A stretch of DNA of 64,000 nucleotides from an uncultured Pelagibacteraceae bacterium (GTDB taxonomy: Bacteria; Pseudomonadota; Alphaproteobacteria; Pelagibacterales; Pelagibacteraceae), in assembly GCA_902587755.1 (NCBI GenBank), contig CACIMN010000002.1, positions 62,001 through 126,000 on the forward strand, in the 5' to 3' direction. Both the position numbers and the translations under genes were made by a program. The notes under the pieces are model-generated. The model was not told the DNA's origin, did no database searches, and saw nothing but the letters and a program-made list of their open reading frames with translations. Of this stretch, positions 1 to 9,232 are shown one piece after another; the first letter of the stretch is position 1, and every line of letters starts with the position of its first letter.

Positions 1-945
1 TTAAAAAAATCTTTAACTAACTTTATATCTTTTAATTCTTCTGAAGTGATCAAGCAATCAATAAAAATTCTATTACTTTATTCAGTTTTAACTTTATCAA
101 TATTTATTATTTTAAACATTTTAGGCATAAGATCGTTTAATTCATTAAATTTAGCAATGACTCTTATATCATCAGGTGGGTTTCTCCCTGTGAATGATCT
201 TTCATCAATTTTAGTAAATGATATACAAGTAATTATTTTTTCTCTTTTAATGTTAATTTCTTTTTTTAGTATTTTTTTTACCTATAATTTAATTTTTTTG
301 AGAAACAAAAATATAAATTTTTTTTATGAGGATATTCATTTATTTTTATACTTTATTGTAGTTGTAAGTATTTTTTTTATTTTTTTTAGTTATGATGCTA
401 ATTTTACCTACAGCTTTTTATCATTAGTAAGCAGTATTTCAAATATAGGTGTTTCTCTTGAAGTTAATCAAAGTAACTTAAACTTTATATACATTTTGCT
501 TGTGATTGTTGGTGGATCTTTTTTTTCTACAAGTTCAGGTTTGAGATTTTTAAAAATTTATTCCTTAACAAAATATTCATTTAATCAAATACTTTCTTAT
601 AGTAGACCAAAGAATGTTTTTATGAATAAACTTGTGTTTTCTAAAATTAATTTTGATAGTAAAGACATAAATAAATATTTTTTAACAACATTGGTATTTA
701 TAATTTCATTTTTTTGTTTAACTATTTTATTATCGTTATCGAATATTGATTTTGAGCATTCTTTTAAGTTATCTTTATTAACCTTAATGAACACTGTTAA
801 TTCTTCTGCTTACGGCTTATCAGATTTTGACTTCCAAAATTTGCACTTTATAACTAAATATTTTCTCATATTTTTTATGATAATCGGTAGGGTTGAACTT
901 TTATCTTTATTATTAATAGTTAAAAAATTCTTTTTTAAAAATTAA
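1..945 (+). CDS. trkH: TrkH-family potassium uptake protein, 5'-truncated by window edge
   Basis: Integral membrane subunit that moves K+ (with H+ or Na+) across the inner membrane, normally gated by the NAD-binding protein TrkA. The frame is open from base 1 and the GTG at 46 is internal, so the gene starts before the window and only about 314 C-terminal residues are present (family about 480). Visible are many hydrophobic segments and degenerate pore-loop motifs, SSGGFLPV, SSISNIGVSL and a final NSSAYGL, each with the glycine expected in the selectivity filter, plus the GGSFFSTSSGLRFLK stretch typical of TrkH. No trkA is seen in the visible part. KtrB or TrkG naming cannot be excluded. Confidence 0.82.
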   Translation, partial: LKKSLTNFISFNSSEVIKQSIKILLLYSVLTLSIFIILNILGIRSFNSLNLAMTLISSGGFLPVNDLSSILVNDIQVIIFSLLMLISFFSIFFTYNLIFLRNKNINFFYEDIHLFLYFIVVVSIFFIFFSYDANFTYSFLSLVSSISNIGVSLEVNQSNLNFIYILLVIVGGSFFSTSSGLRFLKIYSLTKYSFNQILSYSRPKNVFMNKLVFSKINFDSKDINKYFLTTLVFIISFFCLTILLSLSNIDFEHSFKLSLLTLMNTVNSSAYGLSDFDFQNLHFITKYFLIFFMIIGRVELLSLLLIVKKFFFKN

Positions 946-971
946 TATAGTATTATATATATTTAAATTTT

Positions 972-1048
972 GCGCCCTTAGCTCAGCTGGATAGAGCATC
1001 GGTTTTCTAAACCGAGGGTCGTAGGTTCGAATCCTTCAGGGCGCGCCA
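972..1048 (+). tRNA. tRNA-Arg (anticodon TCT)
   Basis: A full cloverleaf can be drawn. Acceptor stem GCGCCCT pairs with AGGGCGC, the D arm is AGCTCAGCTGGATAGAGC, the anticodon stem TCGGT/ACCGA encloses loop TTTCTAA with anticodon TCT, and the T arm holds GGTTCGAATCC. Discriminator G is followed by an encoded CCA (1046-1048). It reads AGA, the main arginine codon in these genes. It stands alone between trkH and aapJ. Confidence 0.97.
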
Positions 1049-1185
1049 TTTCTTACATATTTGCCAATATATTTTAGCAAATTTTGCTTGACTGGAATTA
1101 TTCTAAATCATTTTTAGAAATTAATTTTTCTTGAAGAGTATTTTCTTCCATGCTTAAATTAAGAATATTCAAAAGTAATTTTGAA

Positions 1186-1203
1186 TTATTTGTTAACAAA
1201 TAA
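1186..1203. promoter_or_regulatory. 18-bp perfect palindrome upstream of aapJ
   Basis: TTATTTGTTAACAAATAA is its own reverse complement and ends ten bases before the Shine-Dalgarno-like AGGAAG (1214-1219) of aapJ. The rest of the 1049-1224 gap shows no gene. The position suits an operator for a dimeric regulator or a very short RNA hairpin. A palindrome of this size can occur by chance in such A+T-rich DNA, so function is inferred from position only. Confidence 0.35.
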
Positions 1204-1224
1204 AAATAACATAAAGGAAGAATA

Positions 1225-2265
1225 ATGTTTAAATACTTAAAACAATTAACTTCTTTAGTTGCTATGGTTGCTGTGTTGTTTACATTCACAACAGAAACAA
1301 TGGCTGCTAAAAAATCTAAAACACTTAAAAACACCCAAAAGAAGGGTTTTGTAAGATGTGGGGTATCTCAAGGTCTTCCAGGATTTTCTAATGCTGATGC
1401 TGCAGGAAATTGGACTGGTGTTGATGTTGATGTATGTAGAGCTGTAGCTGCTGCAGTATTAGGTGATGCAAACAAAGTTAAGTTTACACCACTAAGTGCA
1501 AAAGAAAGATTTACTGCTCTAACTTCTAATGAGATTGATATCTTATCAAGAAACACAACTTGGACTCTTTCTAGGGATGCTGACATCGGACTTACTTTCG
1601 TTGGTGTAAACTTTTACGACGGTCAAGGTTTTATGGTTAGAAAAAATTCAGGAATATCATCTGTAAATGACTTTAAAAATGGTGTTTCTGCTTGTACTAA
1701 CCTTGGAACAACTACTGAGCTTAATATGAGAGATTTCTTTAATTCAAAAGGAATCAAATATGAGCCTGTTACTTTCGAAAAAGCTGACGAAGTTGTTGCA
1801 GCATACGATGCTGGTAGATGTGATACTTATACAACCGACAAATCTGGTTTAGCTGCTCAAAGAATTAAATTGAGTAGTCCAGACGATCATATGGTTTTAC
1901 CTGAAACTATTTCAAAAGAGCCTTTAGGCCCTGTTGTACGTCAAGGTGATTCTGTTTGGGAAGACATCGTAAGATGGTCTTTAAACACTATGATCGAAGC
2001 TGAAGAGTATGGTGTTACTTCTGCTAATGCAGATTCAATGAAGACTTCTGATAATCCAGCTGTTAAAAGACTTGTTGGTGCAGAAGGTGAATTGGGAGCT
2101 GCTTTAGGTTTAGATAATGATTGGAGTTTAAGAATTATCAAGCAAGTTGGTAACTACGGTGAAAGCTATAAAAGAAATATCGCTGACACTGGAATTCTAC
2201 CTGACAGAGGTCCAAATCAATTATGGACAAAAGGTGGAATTTTATACGTACCACCAGCAAGATAA
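1225..2265 (+). CDS. aapJ: AapJ, general L-amino-acid ABC transporter substrate-binding protein
   Basis: Periplasmic receptor that captures a broad range of L-amino acids for the Aap (YhdWXYZ) importer. The 346-residue product has a signal peptide (about residues 1-27, hydrophobic core LVAMVAVLFTFT, cleavage near TMA) and the family start VRCGVSQGLPGFS, followed by a family 3 solute-binding fold (GVDVDVCRAVAAAVLG). Length matches AapJ of other alphaproteobacteria. ATG at 1225 is preceded by AGGAAG. First gene of aapJQMP. A terminator hairpin directly follows, so it is probably made in excess over the permease. SAR11 cells depend heavily on imported amino acids. Confidence 0.95.
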   Translation: MFKYLKQLTSLVAMVAVLFTFTTETMAAKKSKTLKNTQKKGFVRCGVSQGLPGFSNADAAGNWTGVDVDVCRAVAAAVLGDANKVKFTPLSAKERFTALTSNEIDILSRNTTWTLSRDADIGLTFVGVNFYDGQGFMVRKNSGISSVNDFKNGVSACTNLGTTTELNMRDFFNSKGIKYEPVTFEKADEVVAAYDAGRCDTYTTDKSGLAAQRIKLSSPDDHMVLPETISKEPLGPVVRQGDSVWEDIVRWSLNTMIEAEEYGVTSANADSMKTSDNPAVKRLVGAEGELGAALGLDNDWSLRIIKQVGNYGESYKRNIADTGILPDRGPNQLWTKGGILYVPPAR

Positions 2266-2289
2266 TTTATATCTTTAAATAAAACTTAA

Positions 2290-2320
2290 AAAGGGCTAGA
2301 TTTTTCTAGCCCTTTTTTTT
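2290..2320 (+). terminator. Intrinsic terminator between aapJ and aapQ
   Basis: An 11-bp perfect stem (AAAGGGCTAGA / TCTAGCCCTTT) with a TTTT loop runs straight into a T tract. aapQ starts 17 bp later on the same strand without an obvious promoter, so this probably acts as a leaky terminator that lowers permease mRNA relative to aapJ. Confidence 0.88.
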
Positions 2321-2337
2321 ATAAGTCTTGAAATATC

Positions 2338-3483
2338 GTGAATATTAAAAAAATATTACCCCAATTACTTACACTTCTAGCTGTAATTTTAATATTTGGT
2401 TTTTTTTCATATAACGCTCAAGTCAATATGGAAAATAGGGGTATAACCTTTGGGTATGGTTTTTTATCTCAAGAGTCTTCTTTTGATGTTCAGTTTTCTT
2501 TAATTGAATATGATGGTTCCCACTCTTATTTTAGAGCTTATTTAGTAGGATTATTAAATACTATATTAGTTTCAGTTATTGGAATTTTTTTTGCAACAAT
2601 TATTGGTGTTGTAGTAGGGATTGCAAGATTATCTAATAACTATCTTATTAATAGAACTGCAGCTGTTTACGTAGAATTTTTTAGAAACATCCCTTTATTA
2701 TTACAAATATTTTTCTGGTATTTTGCTGCTCTAAGAGCACTTCCGTTACCTCAAGATACAGAGCCCATGTTTGGAGTTTTTTTTCTTACCATAAAAGGAT
2801 TTTTTGTTCCTGCTTTTGTTTGGAATAATTTAGATATTTTTATTTATTCAATAATTGCTGCAATAATAACAATTATTTTTGTTAGAATTTACGCTAGAAA
2901 AAAACAAGAAAATGAAGGTATACAAACACCAGTATTATCAATTTCAATTGGATTGCTAATAATATTACCATTTTTAAGTTTTTTATTTGGTGGTGTTGAT
3001 GCATCAGTTGAAGTGCCTGTTATTAAACAATTATCTCAATCTGGTTTTACATATGAGGGTGGCATAAAGTTACCACCTGAATTAATTTCACTTGCATTAG
3101 CTTTATCATTATACACAGCGACCTTCATTGCTGAATGCGTAAGAGCGGGAGTACAAGGTGTAAGCAAAGGTCAAAAGGAGGCGGCAGCATCCATAGGATT
3201 AACTCCAAATCAAGTTCTTAAATTAGTTGTGATGCCCCAAGCTTTAAGGATAATAATACCTCCTACAACTAATCAGTATTTAAACTTAACTAAAAATTCA
3301 TCACTTGCAGCTGCTATAGCTTATCCAGATTTAGTTCTTGTATTTGCTGGAACAGCACTAATGCAGACAGGTAGAGCAATAGAAATTGTCTCTATAACAA
3401 TGTTAACTTATTTATCACTAAGTATATCAATTTCAATATTCATGAATTGGTATAATAAAAAAATAGCTATTAAAGAAAAATAA
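2338..3483 (+). CDS. aapQ: AapQ, general L-amino-acid ABC transporter permease
   Basis: One of the two inner-membrane subunits of the Aap importer (HisM/HisQ-type). The 381-residue sequence has an N-terminal membrane anchor, a permease segment (NTILVSVIGIFFATIIGVVV), a long insertion between membrane spans that is characteristic of AapQ, and a C-terminal EAA loop with KEAAASIGLTPNQVLKLVV and MPQALRIIIPP for docking to the ATPase. The start is GTG at 2338. No in-frame ATG or strong ribosome-binding site lies close by, so the start is slightly uncertain. The stop codon overlaps the ATG of aapM (TAATG). Confidence 0.93.
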   Translation: MNIKKILPQLLTLLAVILIFGFFSYNAQVNMENRGITFGYGFLSQESSFDVQFSLIEYDGSHSYFRAYLVGLLNTILVSVIGIFFATIIGVVVGIARLSNNYLINRTAAVYVEFFRNIPLLLQIFFWYFAALRALPLPQDTEPMFGVFFLTIKGFFVPAFVWNNLDIFIYSIIAAIITIIFVRIYARKKQENEGIQTPVLSISIGLLIILPFLSFLFGGVDASVEVPVIKQLSQSGFTYEGGIKLPPELISLALALSLYTATFIAECVRAGVQGVSKGQKEAAASIGLTPNQVLKLVVMPQALRIIIPPTTNQYLNLTKNSSLAAAIAYPDLVLVFAGTALMQTGRAIEIVSITMLTYLSLSISISIFMNWYNKKIAIKEK

Positions 3484-4925
3484 TGAATAAATTGAATTTT
3501 TTACAACCAGATAAAAATAATCTTAATACTTATTTATATACAGGGGTAATTTTAGTTGCATTTAGTATATTTATAGTTTTTTTAAATTCTTTTTTTAATA
3601 AAGATATAGTTTCATTTTTACCTGGACCTATCAGTTTCTTTTTACCGCTAATTTTAGGATTTATAGGATTACATTTAATTAGAATTGATTATTCAGGCTT
3701 AAGGTTTTTAGACTCAATTAATAAAAATATTAATACAAATAATTTTAATGCTTTTTTATCATTAATAATTGTGTTCGTAGTTATCAAATCATTACCACCA
3801 TTATTAAGTTGGTTTATTATAGATGCTAACATTGCAGGAGATTCAAAAGATGTTTGTACAGGTAGTGGAGCTTGTTGGACATATATTAAAATTTGGTTTA
3901 ACAGATTTATGTATGGGATGTATCCAAATCCAGAACAGTGGCGTATCAACTTATCATTCATCGCTCTAGCATTTCTAGGTACTATTGGTTTCTTTGCTAC
4001 TGAAAAGTTCAAAAAATATTTAACGCTTTATTATGTAGTTGTTTATCCATTGATTGCGTTTTTCTTTATTTTCTTTTTTATATCTGGAGGTCCAATATTT
4101 TTTGACTTCTCGTATGGTATTATTGCAGCTGTAATTTCAATTATAATAGGATTTTTTATTCCTTCAAAATTTAAAATGTACTATTTTATTATAGTTCCGA
4201 TCACACTTTACATATTATTAAAATATGTATTTTTTTACGAAGAACTTATTGAACTTGGTAAATTAGAAGCATTAGAGTGGGTAGAGACAGGCGCTTGGGG
4301 AGGTTTGTCTTTAACATTTATTGTTTCATTTTTTTGTTTGATTTTTTGTTTTCCTATCGGCTTATTTTTATCTCTTGGAAGAAGATCAGATTTTCCAATA
4401 ATTAAGTATATTTCAATAGGAATGATTGAATTTTGGAGAGGTGTCCCATTGATTACAGTATTATTTATGTCCTCAGTAATGTTTCCAATGTTTTTACCTG
4501 AGGATATGTTTATTGATAAATTAGTCAGAGTAATTATTGCAATCTCATTATTTGAAGCTGCTTATGTTGCAGAAGTCATCAGAGGTGGTTTGCAAGCATT
4601 ACCAAGAGGCCAATATGATGCTGCTAAATCTTTAGGAATGGGTTATTGGAAAATGCATATTTTGGTGATTTTACCTCAAGCATTAAAACTTGTAATACCT
4701 GGTATTGCCAATACCTTTTTAGCACTTGTAAAAGATACTCCTTTAATATTTGTTGTAGGACTTTTAGAAATTGTTGGAATGTTAAATCTTGCTAAAACCA
4801 ACCCAGAGTGGTTAGGTTTTGCAATGGAAGGTTATGTATTTGCTTCAGTACTATTTTTTATTATTTGCTATGCAATGAGTAAATATAGTTATAATTTAGA
4901 ACAAAAATATAAAACGGAAAGATAA
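3483..4925 (+). CDS. aapM: AapM, general L-amino-acid ABC transporter permease
   Basis: Second permease of the Aap system, larger than AapQ as usual (480 residues). It has extra N-terminal membrane spans, a Cys-containing hydrophilic loop ([14 protein letters not shown], about residues 119-132) seen in the family, and a C-terminal EAA motif ([19 protein letters not shown] then [11 protein letters not shown]). It overlaps aapQ and aapP by one base each (TAATG junctions), indicating translational coupling. It should pair with AapQ to form the channel in the inner membrane. Confidence 0.93.
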   Translation: MNKLNFLQPDKNNLNTYLYTGVILVAFSIFIVFLNSFFNKDIVSFLPGPISFFLPLILGFIGLHLIRIDYSGLRFLDSINKNINTNNFNAFLSLIIVFVVIKSLPPLLSWFIIDANIAGDSKDVCTGSGACWTYIKIWFNRFMYGMYPNPEQWRINLSFIALAFLGTIGFFATEKFKKYLTLYYVVVYPLIAFFFIFFFISGGPIFFDFSYGIIAAVISIIIGFFIPSKFKMYYFIIVPITLYILLKYVFFYEELIELGKLEALEWVETGAWGGLSLTFIVSFFCLIFCFPIGLFLSLGRRSDFPIIKYISIGMIEFWRGVPLITVLFMSSVMFPMFLPEDMFIDKLVRVIIAISLFEAAYVAEVIRGGLQALPRGQYDAAKSLGMGYWKMHILVILPQALKLVIPGIANTFLALVKDTPLIFVVGLLEIVGMLNLAKTNPEWLGFAMEGYVFASVLFFIICYAMSKYSYNLEQKYKTER

Positions 4926-5659
4926 TGTCAGATAAAATAATTCAGATTACAGAGATGAATAAGTGGTTTGGTGATTTCCAAGTATTAAAAAATATTAATT
5001 TAGAAGTCGAGAAGAATAAAAAAATTGTTGTTTGTGGACCCTCTGGATCAGGTAAATCAACATTAATTAGATGTATAAACAGACTTGAAGAACACCAACA
5101 AGGTTCAATTATAGTTGATGGAAATGAATTAACAGAGGACACCAAAGATATAGAAAAAATTAGAGCTGAAGTTGGAATGGTATTTCAGCAATTTAACTTA
5201 TTTCCTCATTTATCTATTCTAGATAACTGCACTTTAGCGCCAATTTGGGTAAAAAAAATGCCAAAAAAAGATGCAGAAGATTTAGCTCTTCAGCACTTAG
5301 AAAAAGTACAAATTGCAGATCAGGCTAATAAATATCCAGGACAACTTTCTGGCGGTCAACAACAACGATGTGCAATTGCTAGAGCGTTATGTATGGAGCC
5401 AAAAATTATGTTATTTGATGAACCAACATCAGCTCTTGACCCAGAAATGATTAAAGAAGTTTTAGATGCAATGGTTAATTTAGCAAAAGCAGGAATGACA
5501 ATGATTGTAGTGACTCATGAGATGGGTTTTGCAAAAGAGGTTGCTGATGAGGTTATTTTTATGGATGAGGGTATGATAGTTGAAAGAGCTGAAACTAAGG
5601 AGTTTTTTGCAAACCCGAAGAGTGATAGAACCAAGCTATTTTTAAGTCAAATCCTTTAA
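4925..5659 (+). CDS. aapP: AapP, general L-amino-acid ABC transporter ATPase
   Basis: ATP-hydrolysing subunit that powers the AapQM permease from the cytoplasmic face. It is a 244-residue polar amino-acid ABC ATPase with Walker [10 protein letters not shown] (residues 38-46), Q-loop [10 protein letters not shown], signature QLSGGQQQR, Walker [15 protein letters not shown] and switch histidine in VTHEMGFA. Last gene of the operon. No clear terminator follows. The 5660-5848 gap to the next gene holds only A+T-rich sequence and a lone TTGACA (5733-5738) without a convincing -10 partner. Confidence 0.95.
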   Translation: MSDKIIQITEMNKWFGDFQVLKNINLEVEKNKKIVVCGPSGSGKSTLIRCINRLEEHQQGSIIVDGNELTEDTKDIEKIRAEVGMVFQQFNLFPHLSILDNCTLAPIWVKKMPKKDAEDLALQHLEKVQIADQANKYPGQLSGGQQQRCAIARALCMEPKIMLFDEPTSALDPEMIKEVLDAMVNLAKAGMTMIVVTHEMGFAKEVADEVIFMDEGMIVERAETKEFFANPKSDRTKLFLSQIL

Positions 5660-5832
5660 AAAATATAACTACTATAAGGCATAATTTAAGATTTAAACAA
5701 TCTAAATAAGTCAATTTTTATTCAAGTAATACTTGACAGTATTTTGATTATTTCAAATTTCTTACAAAAAAAAATAAATTTTTCTATTGCAGTAACATTA
5801 ATAAATAGGTTGAATGAGCTTTATAAAATTTA

Positions 5833-5850
5833 ATTAAGAGGGGTCTTAAT
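5833..5850 (+). promoter_or_regulatory. Hairpin presenting the ribosome-binding site of the XRE regulator
   Basis: ATTAAGA (5833-5839) and TCTTAAT (5844-5850) are perfect inverted repeats separated by GGGG. The GAGGGG Shine-Dalgarno-like run forms the loop, and the 3' arm includes the first two bases of the ATG at 5849. The dyad could be an autoregulatory operator at the DNA level or a translational control hairpin at the RNA level. The related element at 6222-6240 strengthens the case that it is functional. Confidence 0.45.
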
Positions 5851-6220
5851 GGAAGATAATTTCAATAAACACTTAGGCAACAAGCTTAAGCTAAGAAGAT
5901 TAGCTTTAGGTTTAACACAGACTAAAGTAGCAAAAGCAATTAATGTAACATTTCAACAAATTCAAAAGTATGAGAAAGGGACTAACGGTGTAAGTTCGAT
6001 AAGATTACTTCAACTTGCAAATTATTTAAAAGTTCCAATTAATTATTTCTTTGAAGATTTTTCAGAATATTTAGTTAATTTAGAAAAATCACAGGAAGGT
6101 CACATGAATGTTAATTATAATTTTTTAGTAAAATTATATTCAGAACTTAATGCTGATCAAAAATTAAAATTTAATAAATCGTTACAAATTTCAGGTTCAG
6201 GAATTTCAAAAGCAGTTTAA
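5849..6220 (+). CDS. XRE/Cro-CI family transcriptional regulator
   Basis: Small cytoplasmic DNA-binding protein of 123 residues. An HTH_3 domain covers about residues 12-66 (LKLRRLALGLTQTKVAKAI, FQQIQKYEKGTNGVSS, LLQLANYLKVPINYFFE), with the pattern of alphaproteobacterial XRE regulators. The C-terminal half has no recognised ligand domain. The gene is alone between aapP and two tRNA genes on the other strand, so its targets are not evident. Its 5' end sits in a hairpin and its 3' flank carries a complementary copy, suggesting self-control. Confidence 0.88.
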   Translation: MEDNFNKHLGNKLKLRRLALGLTQTKVAKAINVTFQQIQKYEKGTNGVSSIRLLQLANYLKVPINYFFEDFSEYLVNLEKSQEGHMNVNYNFLVKLYSELNADQKLKFNKSLQISGSGISKAV

Positions 6221-6221
6221 T

Positions 6222-6240
6222 TAAAATTTAATTAAGACCC
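6222..6240. repeat. 3'-flank copy of the leader element of the XRE regulator
   Basis: Bases 6222-6237 (TAAAATTTAATTAAGA) repeat bases 5824-5839 exactly, so the regulator gene is bracketed by a 16-bp direct repeat. In addition 6231-6240 (ATTAAGACCC) is the exact reverse complement of 5841-5850 (GGGTCTTAAT), which covers part of the ribosome-binding site and start codon. The mRNA 3' end could therefore pair with its own translation start. Sequence identity is observed, function is inferred. Confidence 0.4.
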
Positions 6241-6281
6241 TAGTAGACTTTAATACAAAATTTATTTTAACATTTTATTTC

Positions 6282-6357
6282 TGGCTCCTCGGGCAGGACT
6301 CGAACCTGCGACCAATTGATTAACAGTCAACTGCTCTACCAACTGAGCTACCGAGGA
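6282..6357 (-). tRNA. tRNA-Asn (anticodon GTT)
   Basis: The minus strand folds into a cloverleaf. Acceptor TCCTCGG/CCGAGGA, D arm AGCTCAGTTGGTAGAGC, anticodon stem GTTGA/TCAAT around loop CTGTTAA (anticodon GTT), T arm CAGGTTCGAGTCCTG, discriminator G and encoded CCA (6284-6282). It decodes both asparagine codons. tRNA-Cys lies 49 bp upstream on the same strand. Confidence 0.97.
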
Positions 6358-6406
6358 ATGTAAAAAGCCAACTTACTTTTTTTTATAACTAAAACAAGAA
6401 TTTTTT

Positions 6407-6480
6407 TGGAGGCAACGCCCGGAATCGAACCGGGATACAAGGATTTGCAATCCTCTGCGTAACCATTCCGCCACGTTGCC
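6407..6480 (-). tRNA. tRNA-Cys (anticodon GCA)
   Basis: Minus-strand cloverleaf with acceptor GGCAACG/CGTTGCC, anticodon stem GAGGA/TCCTT around loop TTGCAAA (anticodon GCA), T arm CCGGTTCGATTCCGG, discriminator T and encoded CCA. It is probably co-transcribed with tRNA-Asn downstream. The 6481-6604 gap before valS must hold the divergent promoters, but no clear consensus is seen. Confidence 0.97.
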
Positions 6481-6604
6481 ATCTTATTTTTAACTAATAG
6501 CTACAGATGCCTTTTTATAATAAATTTTTTCTATTAGTCTATTAAATAACGATTCAAATTGATTATTGTTAATTTAGATTATTAAATTATAAACTTTAAA
6601 ATCA

Positions 6605-9232
6605 ATGAGTAGCGAGAAATATATACATTCTGATGTAGAAAATAGAATTTATTCTTATTGGGAAAAAAATGGTCTTTTTAAACCTAGAGAAAATTCAAAA
6701 AAATTCTCAATTGTAATTCCTCCACCAAATGTAACTGGCAGTTTGCATATGGGTCATGCTCTTAATAATTCTATTCAAGATTTATTAATTCGTTATCACA
6801 GAATGAATAATTATGAAACATTATGGCAACCAGGTACAGACCATGCTGGTATAGCCACCCAAGCTTTAGTCGAGAAAAAATTAACTTCAGAAAAAATTGA
6901 TAAAAATGAAATTGGAAGAGAAAAATTTATTGAAAAAGTTTGGGAATGGAAAGATCAATATGGCGACATAATAATAAATCAGTTAAAAAAACTAGGTTGT
7001 TCCTGTGATTGGTCAAGAAATGCTTTCACTATGGATGAAAATTTATCAAAGTCTGTAATCAAGGTTTTTGTGGATCTATATAATAAAGGACTTATTTATA
7101 AAGATAAGAAATTAGTCAATTGGGATACAGTTCTAAAAACAGCTATTTCAGACCTAGAAGTAGATCAAAGAGAGGTAAATTCTAAAATTTATTTCATTAG
7201 ATATCCAATAGATGGGACTGAAGAATTTATTACAATTGCAACAACAAGACCTGAAACGATGTTAGGTGATACAGCAATTGCTGTTAATCCAAAAGATGAA
7301 AGATTTAAATCTTTTGTTGGTAAAACAGTTACTATCCCAATTGTTGGAAGAAAAATTAAAATTATTGAAGATGATTATGCAGATCCTGAACAAGGAACTG
7401 GAGCATTAAAAATAACTCCAGCTCATGATTTTAATGACTATGAAGTTGGGCAAAGAAACAATCTTGATATTATAAATATTTTTACTGAAGCAGGTAAAAT
7501 AAATAAAAATGCTCCACAAACTTATGTAGGTCTTGATAGGTCTGAAGCTAGAAAAAAAATTTTAAAAGAACTTAAAGAAAAAGAATTTTTTGTAAAAGAG
7601 GAGAATATAAAAAATAAAGTTCCTTTTGGAGATAGATCTAATTCAATAATTGAACCTTTCTTAACAGAACAATGGTTTGCTGATGCAGGTAAATTATCTG
7701 TTAAAGCTAAAGAAGTTGTTAATTCAAAAAAGACAAATTTCTTTCCTGAGAATTGGTCAAAAACTTATTTTCAATGGATGAATAATATTGAGCCATGGTG
7801 TATTTCAAGACAACTTTGGTGGGGCCATCAAATACCTGCCTGGTATGGTCCAGATAAAAAAATTTTTGTTGCAGAAAATGAAGATAATGCAAAACAACAA
7901 GCAAAAAAACATTACGGTAAAGATATTGAATTAAATCGTGATCCAGATGTTTTAGACACTTGGTTCTCATCTGGCTTATGGCCTTTTGCTACACTTGGTT
8001 GGCCAGATGATAAAAAATATGTAGATAAATTTTATCCAACATCAGTATTAGTTACAGGTTTTGATATTATATTTTTTTGGGTAGCTAGGATGATTATGTT
8101 TGGAACTGAATTTTTAAACAAAGAACCTTTTAAGGATATTTATGTTCATGCGTTAGTTAGAGATGAAAAGGGGCAGAAAATGTCTAAATCGAAAGGAAAT
8201 GTAATTGATCCTTTAGATTTAATTGAAAAATATAGTGCAGATGCCCTTAGATTTACTTTGTTGTCAATGGCTTCACCAGGAACTGATGTTAAGCTTTCTG
8301 AGGATAGAGTTAAAGGTTATAGAAATTTTTTAAATAAATTATGGAATGCAAATAATTTTTTAATTACTAATGAATGTGATTTTAAAGATATAGAAAAAGT
8401 TCCTAGTTTAAATTTAAATATTAACAAATGGATTTATTCAGAACTTATTGAAACTAAGACTAAAATAGAAAAAAACCTTGAAGATTATAGATTTGATGAA
8501 GCAGCTAAAAATGCTTATCAATTTGCATGGCATTCTTATTGTGATTGGTATTTAGAGCTATCTAAAACTATACTTTTTTCAGATGATGAAAAAGCTAAAG
8601 CAGAGGTTAAAAAAGTTTCATCCTTTGTATTCAAACAAATTTTAATTTTGCTACATCCTTTTATTCCTTTTGTTACTGAAGAAATTTGGCTTAAAAATAA
8701 ATTTGATAATGACGGTAGTGATTATTTGATGCTTAAAAATTGGTTATCTGGAGAAATAAACAAGGATAGTAGCACCGAACAGGTTGAAAATATCATTAAC
8801 ATTATTTCAGAGATTAGATCATTTAAAAATGAGCTAAATGTAAGCCCAGGCTCATTTATTGATGTATCAATAAGCAATATTAATAAAAATCAAAAAGACT
8901 TTATTAATACAAATGAAATTATTTTAAAAAAACTAGGAAGAATAAACAGCATATTAGATAAGGATTTAGATAAACCAGCTGCGACAATGGTTGTTTCTGG
9001 TGATTTGTTTAAGATTTATTTTGATAAAGATGTTGATTTAAAATTAATAAAAGAAAATTTAACAAATAAACAAAGTAGATTAGAGCAAGAGATGAATAAA
9101 ATATCTCAAAGATTAGAGAATAAAAGTTTTGTAGACCGAGCTCCAAAAGAGATTGTTGAACAAGAAAAAAATAATTATAATAATTTAAAGAATGATATTG
9201 AGAAAATATCAGTAACAATAAAGGGTATATAA
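6605..9232 (+). CDS. valS: Valyl-tRNA synthetase
   Basis: Class I synthetase that charges tRNA-Val and edits mischarged threonine. The 875-residue protein shows the ATP-binding HMGH motif (residues 48-51 in GSLHMGHAL), the ValS-typical [10 protein letters not shown], the editing-domain [17 protein letters not shown], and KMSKS (about 525-529 in [13 protein letters not shown]). A charged C-terminal coiled coil (about the last 65 residues) matches the ValS tRNA-binding tail. ATG at 6605 has no strong ribosome-binding site but agrees with the family N-terminus. It overlaps ilvD by one base (TAATG). Confidence 0.97.
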   Translation: MSSEKYIHSDVENRIYSYWEKNGLFKPRENSKKFSIVIPPPNVTGSLHMGHALNNSIQDLLIRYHRMNNYETLWQPGTDHAGIATQALVEKKLTSEKIDKNEIGREKFIEKVWEWKDQYGDIIINQLKKLGCSCDWSRNAFTMDENLSKSVIKVFVDLYNKGLIYKDKKLVNWDTVLKTAISDLEVDQREVNSKIYFIRYPIDGTEEFITIATTRPETMLGDTAIAVNPKDERFKSFVGKTVTIPIVGRKIKIIEDDYADPEQGTGALKITPAHDFNDYEVGQRNNLDIINIFTEAGKINKNAPQTYVGLDRSEARKKILKELKEKEFFVKEENIKNKVPFGDRSNSIIEPFLTEQWFADAGKLSVKAKEVVNSKKTNFFPENWSKTYFQWMNNIEPWCISRQLWWGHQIPAWYGPDKKIFVAENEDNAKQQAKKHYGKDIELNRDPDVLDTWFSSGLWPFATLGWPDDKKYVDKFYPTSVLVTGFDIIFFWVARMIMFGTEFLNKEPFKDIYVHALVRDEKGQKMSKSKGNVIDPLDLIEKYSADALRFTLLSMASPGTDVKLSEDRVKGYRNFLNKLWNANNFLITNECDFKDIEKVPSLNLNINKWIYSELIETKTKIEKNLEDYRFDEAAKNAYQFAWHSYCDWYLELSKTILFSDDEKAKAEVKKVSSFVFKQILILLHPFIPFVTEEIWLKNKFDNDGSDYLMLKNWLSGEINKDSSTEQVENIINIISEIRSFKNELNVSPGSFIDVSISNINKNQKDFINTNEIILKKLGRINSILDKDLDKPAATMVVSGDLFKIYFDKDVDLKLIKENLTNKQSRLEQEMNKISQRLENKSFVDRAPKEIVEQEKNNYNNLKNDIEKISVTIKGI

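Noticed and set aside
46-945. GTG at 46 as the start of the trkH gene
   Set aside because: The frame is open back to base 1 with TrkH-like sequence, and the usual protein is much longer, so the real start lies outside the window.
5733-5761. Promoter with TTGACA upstream of the XRE regulator
   Set aside because: No acceptable -10 element lies 16-18 bp further on.
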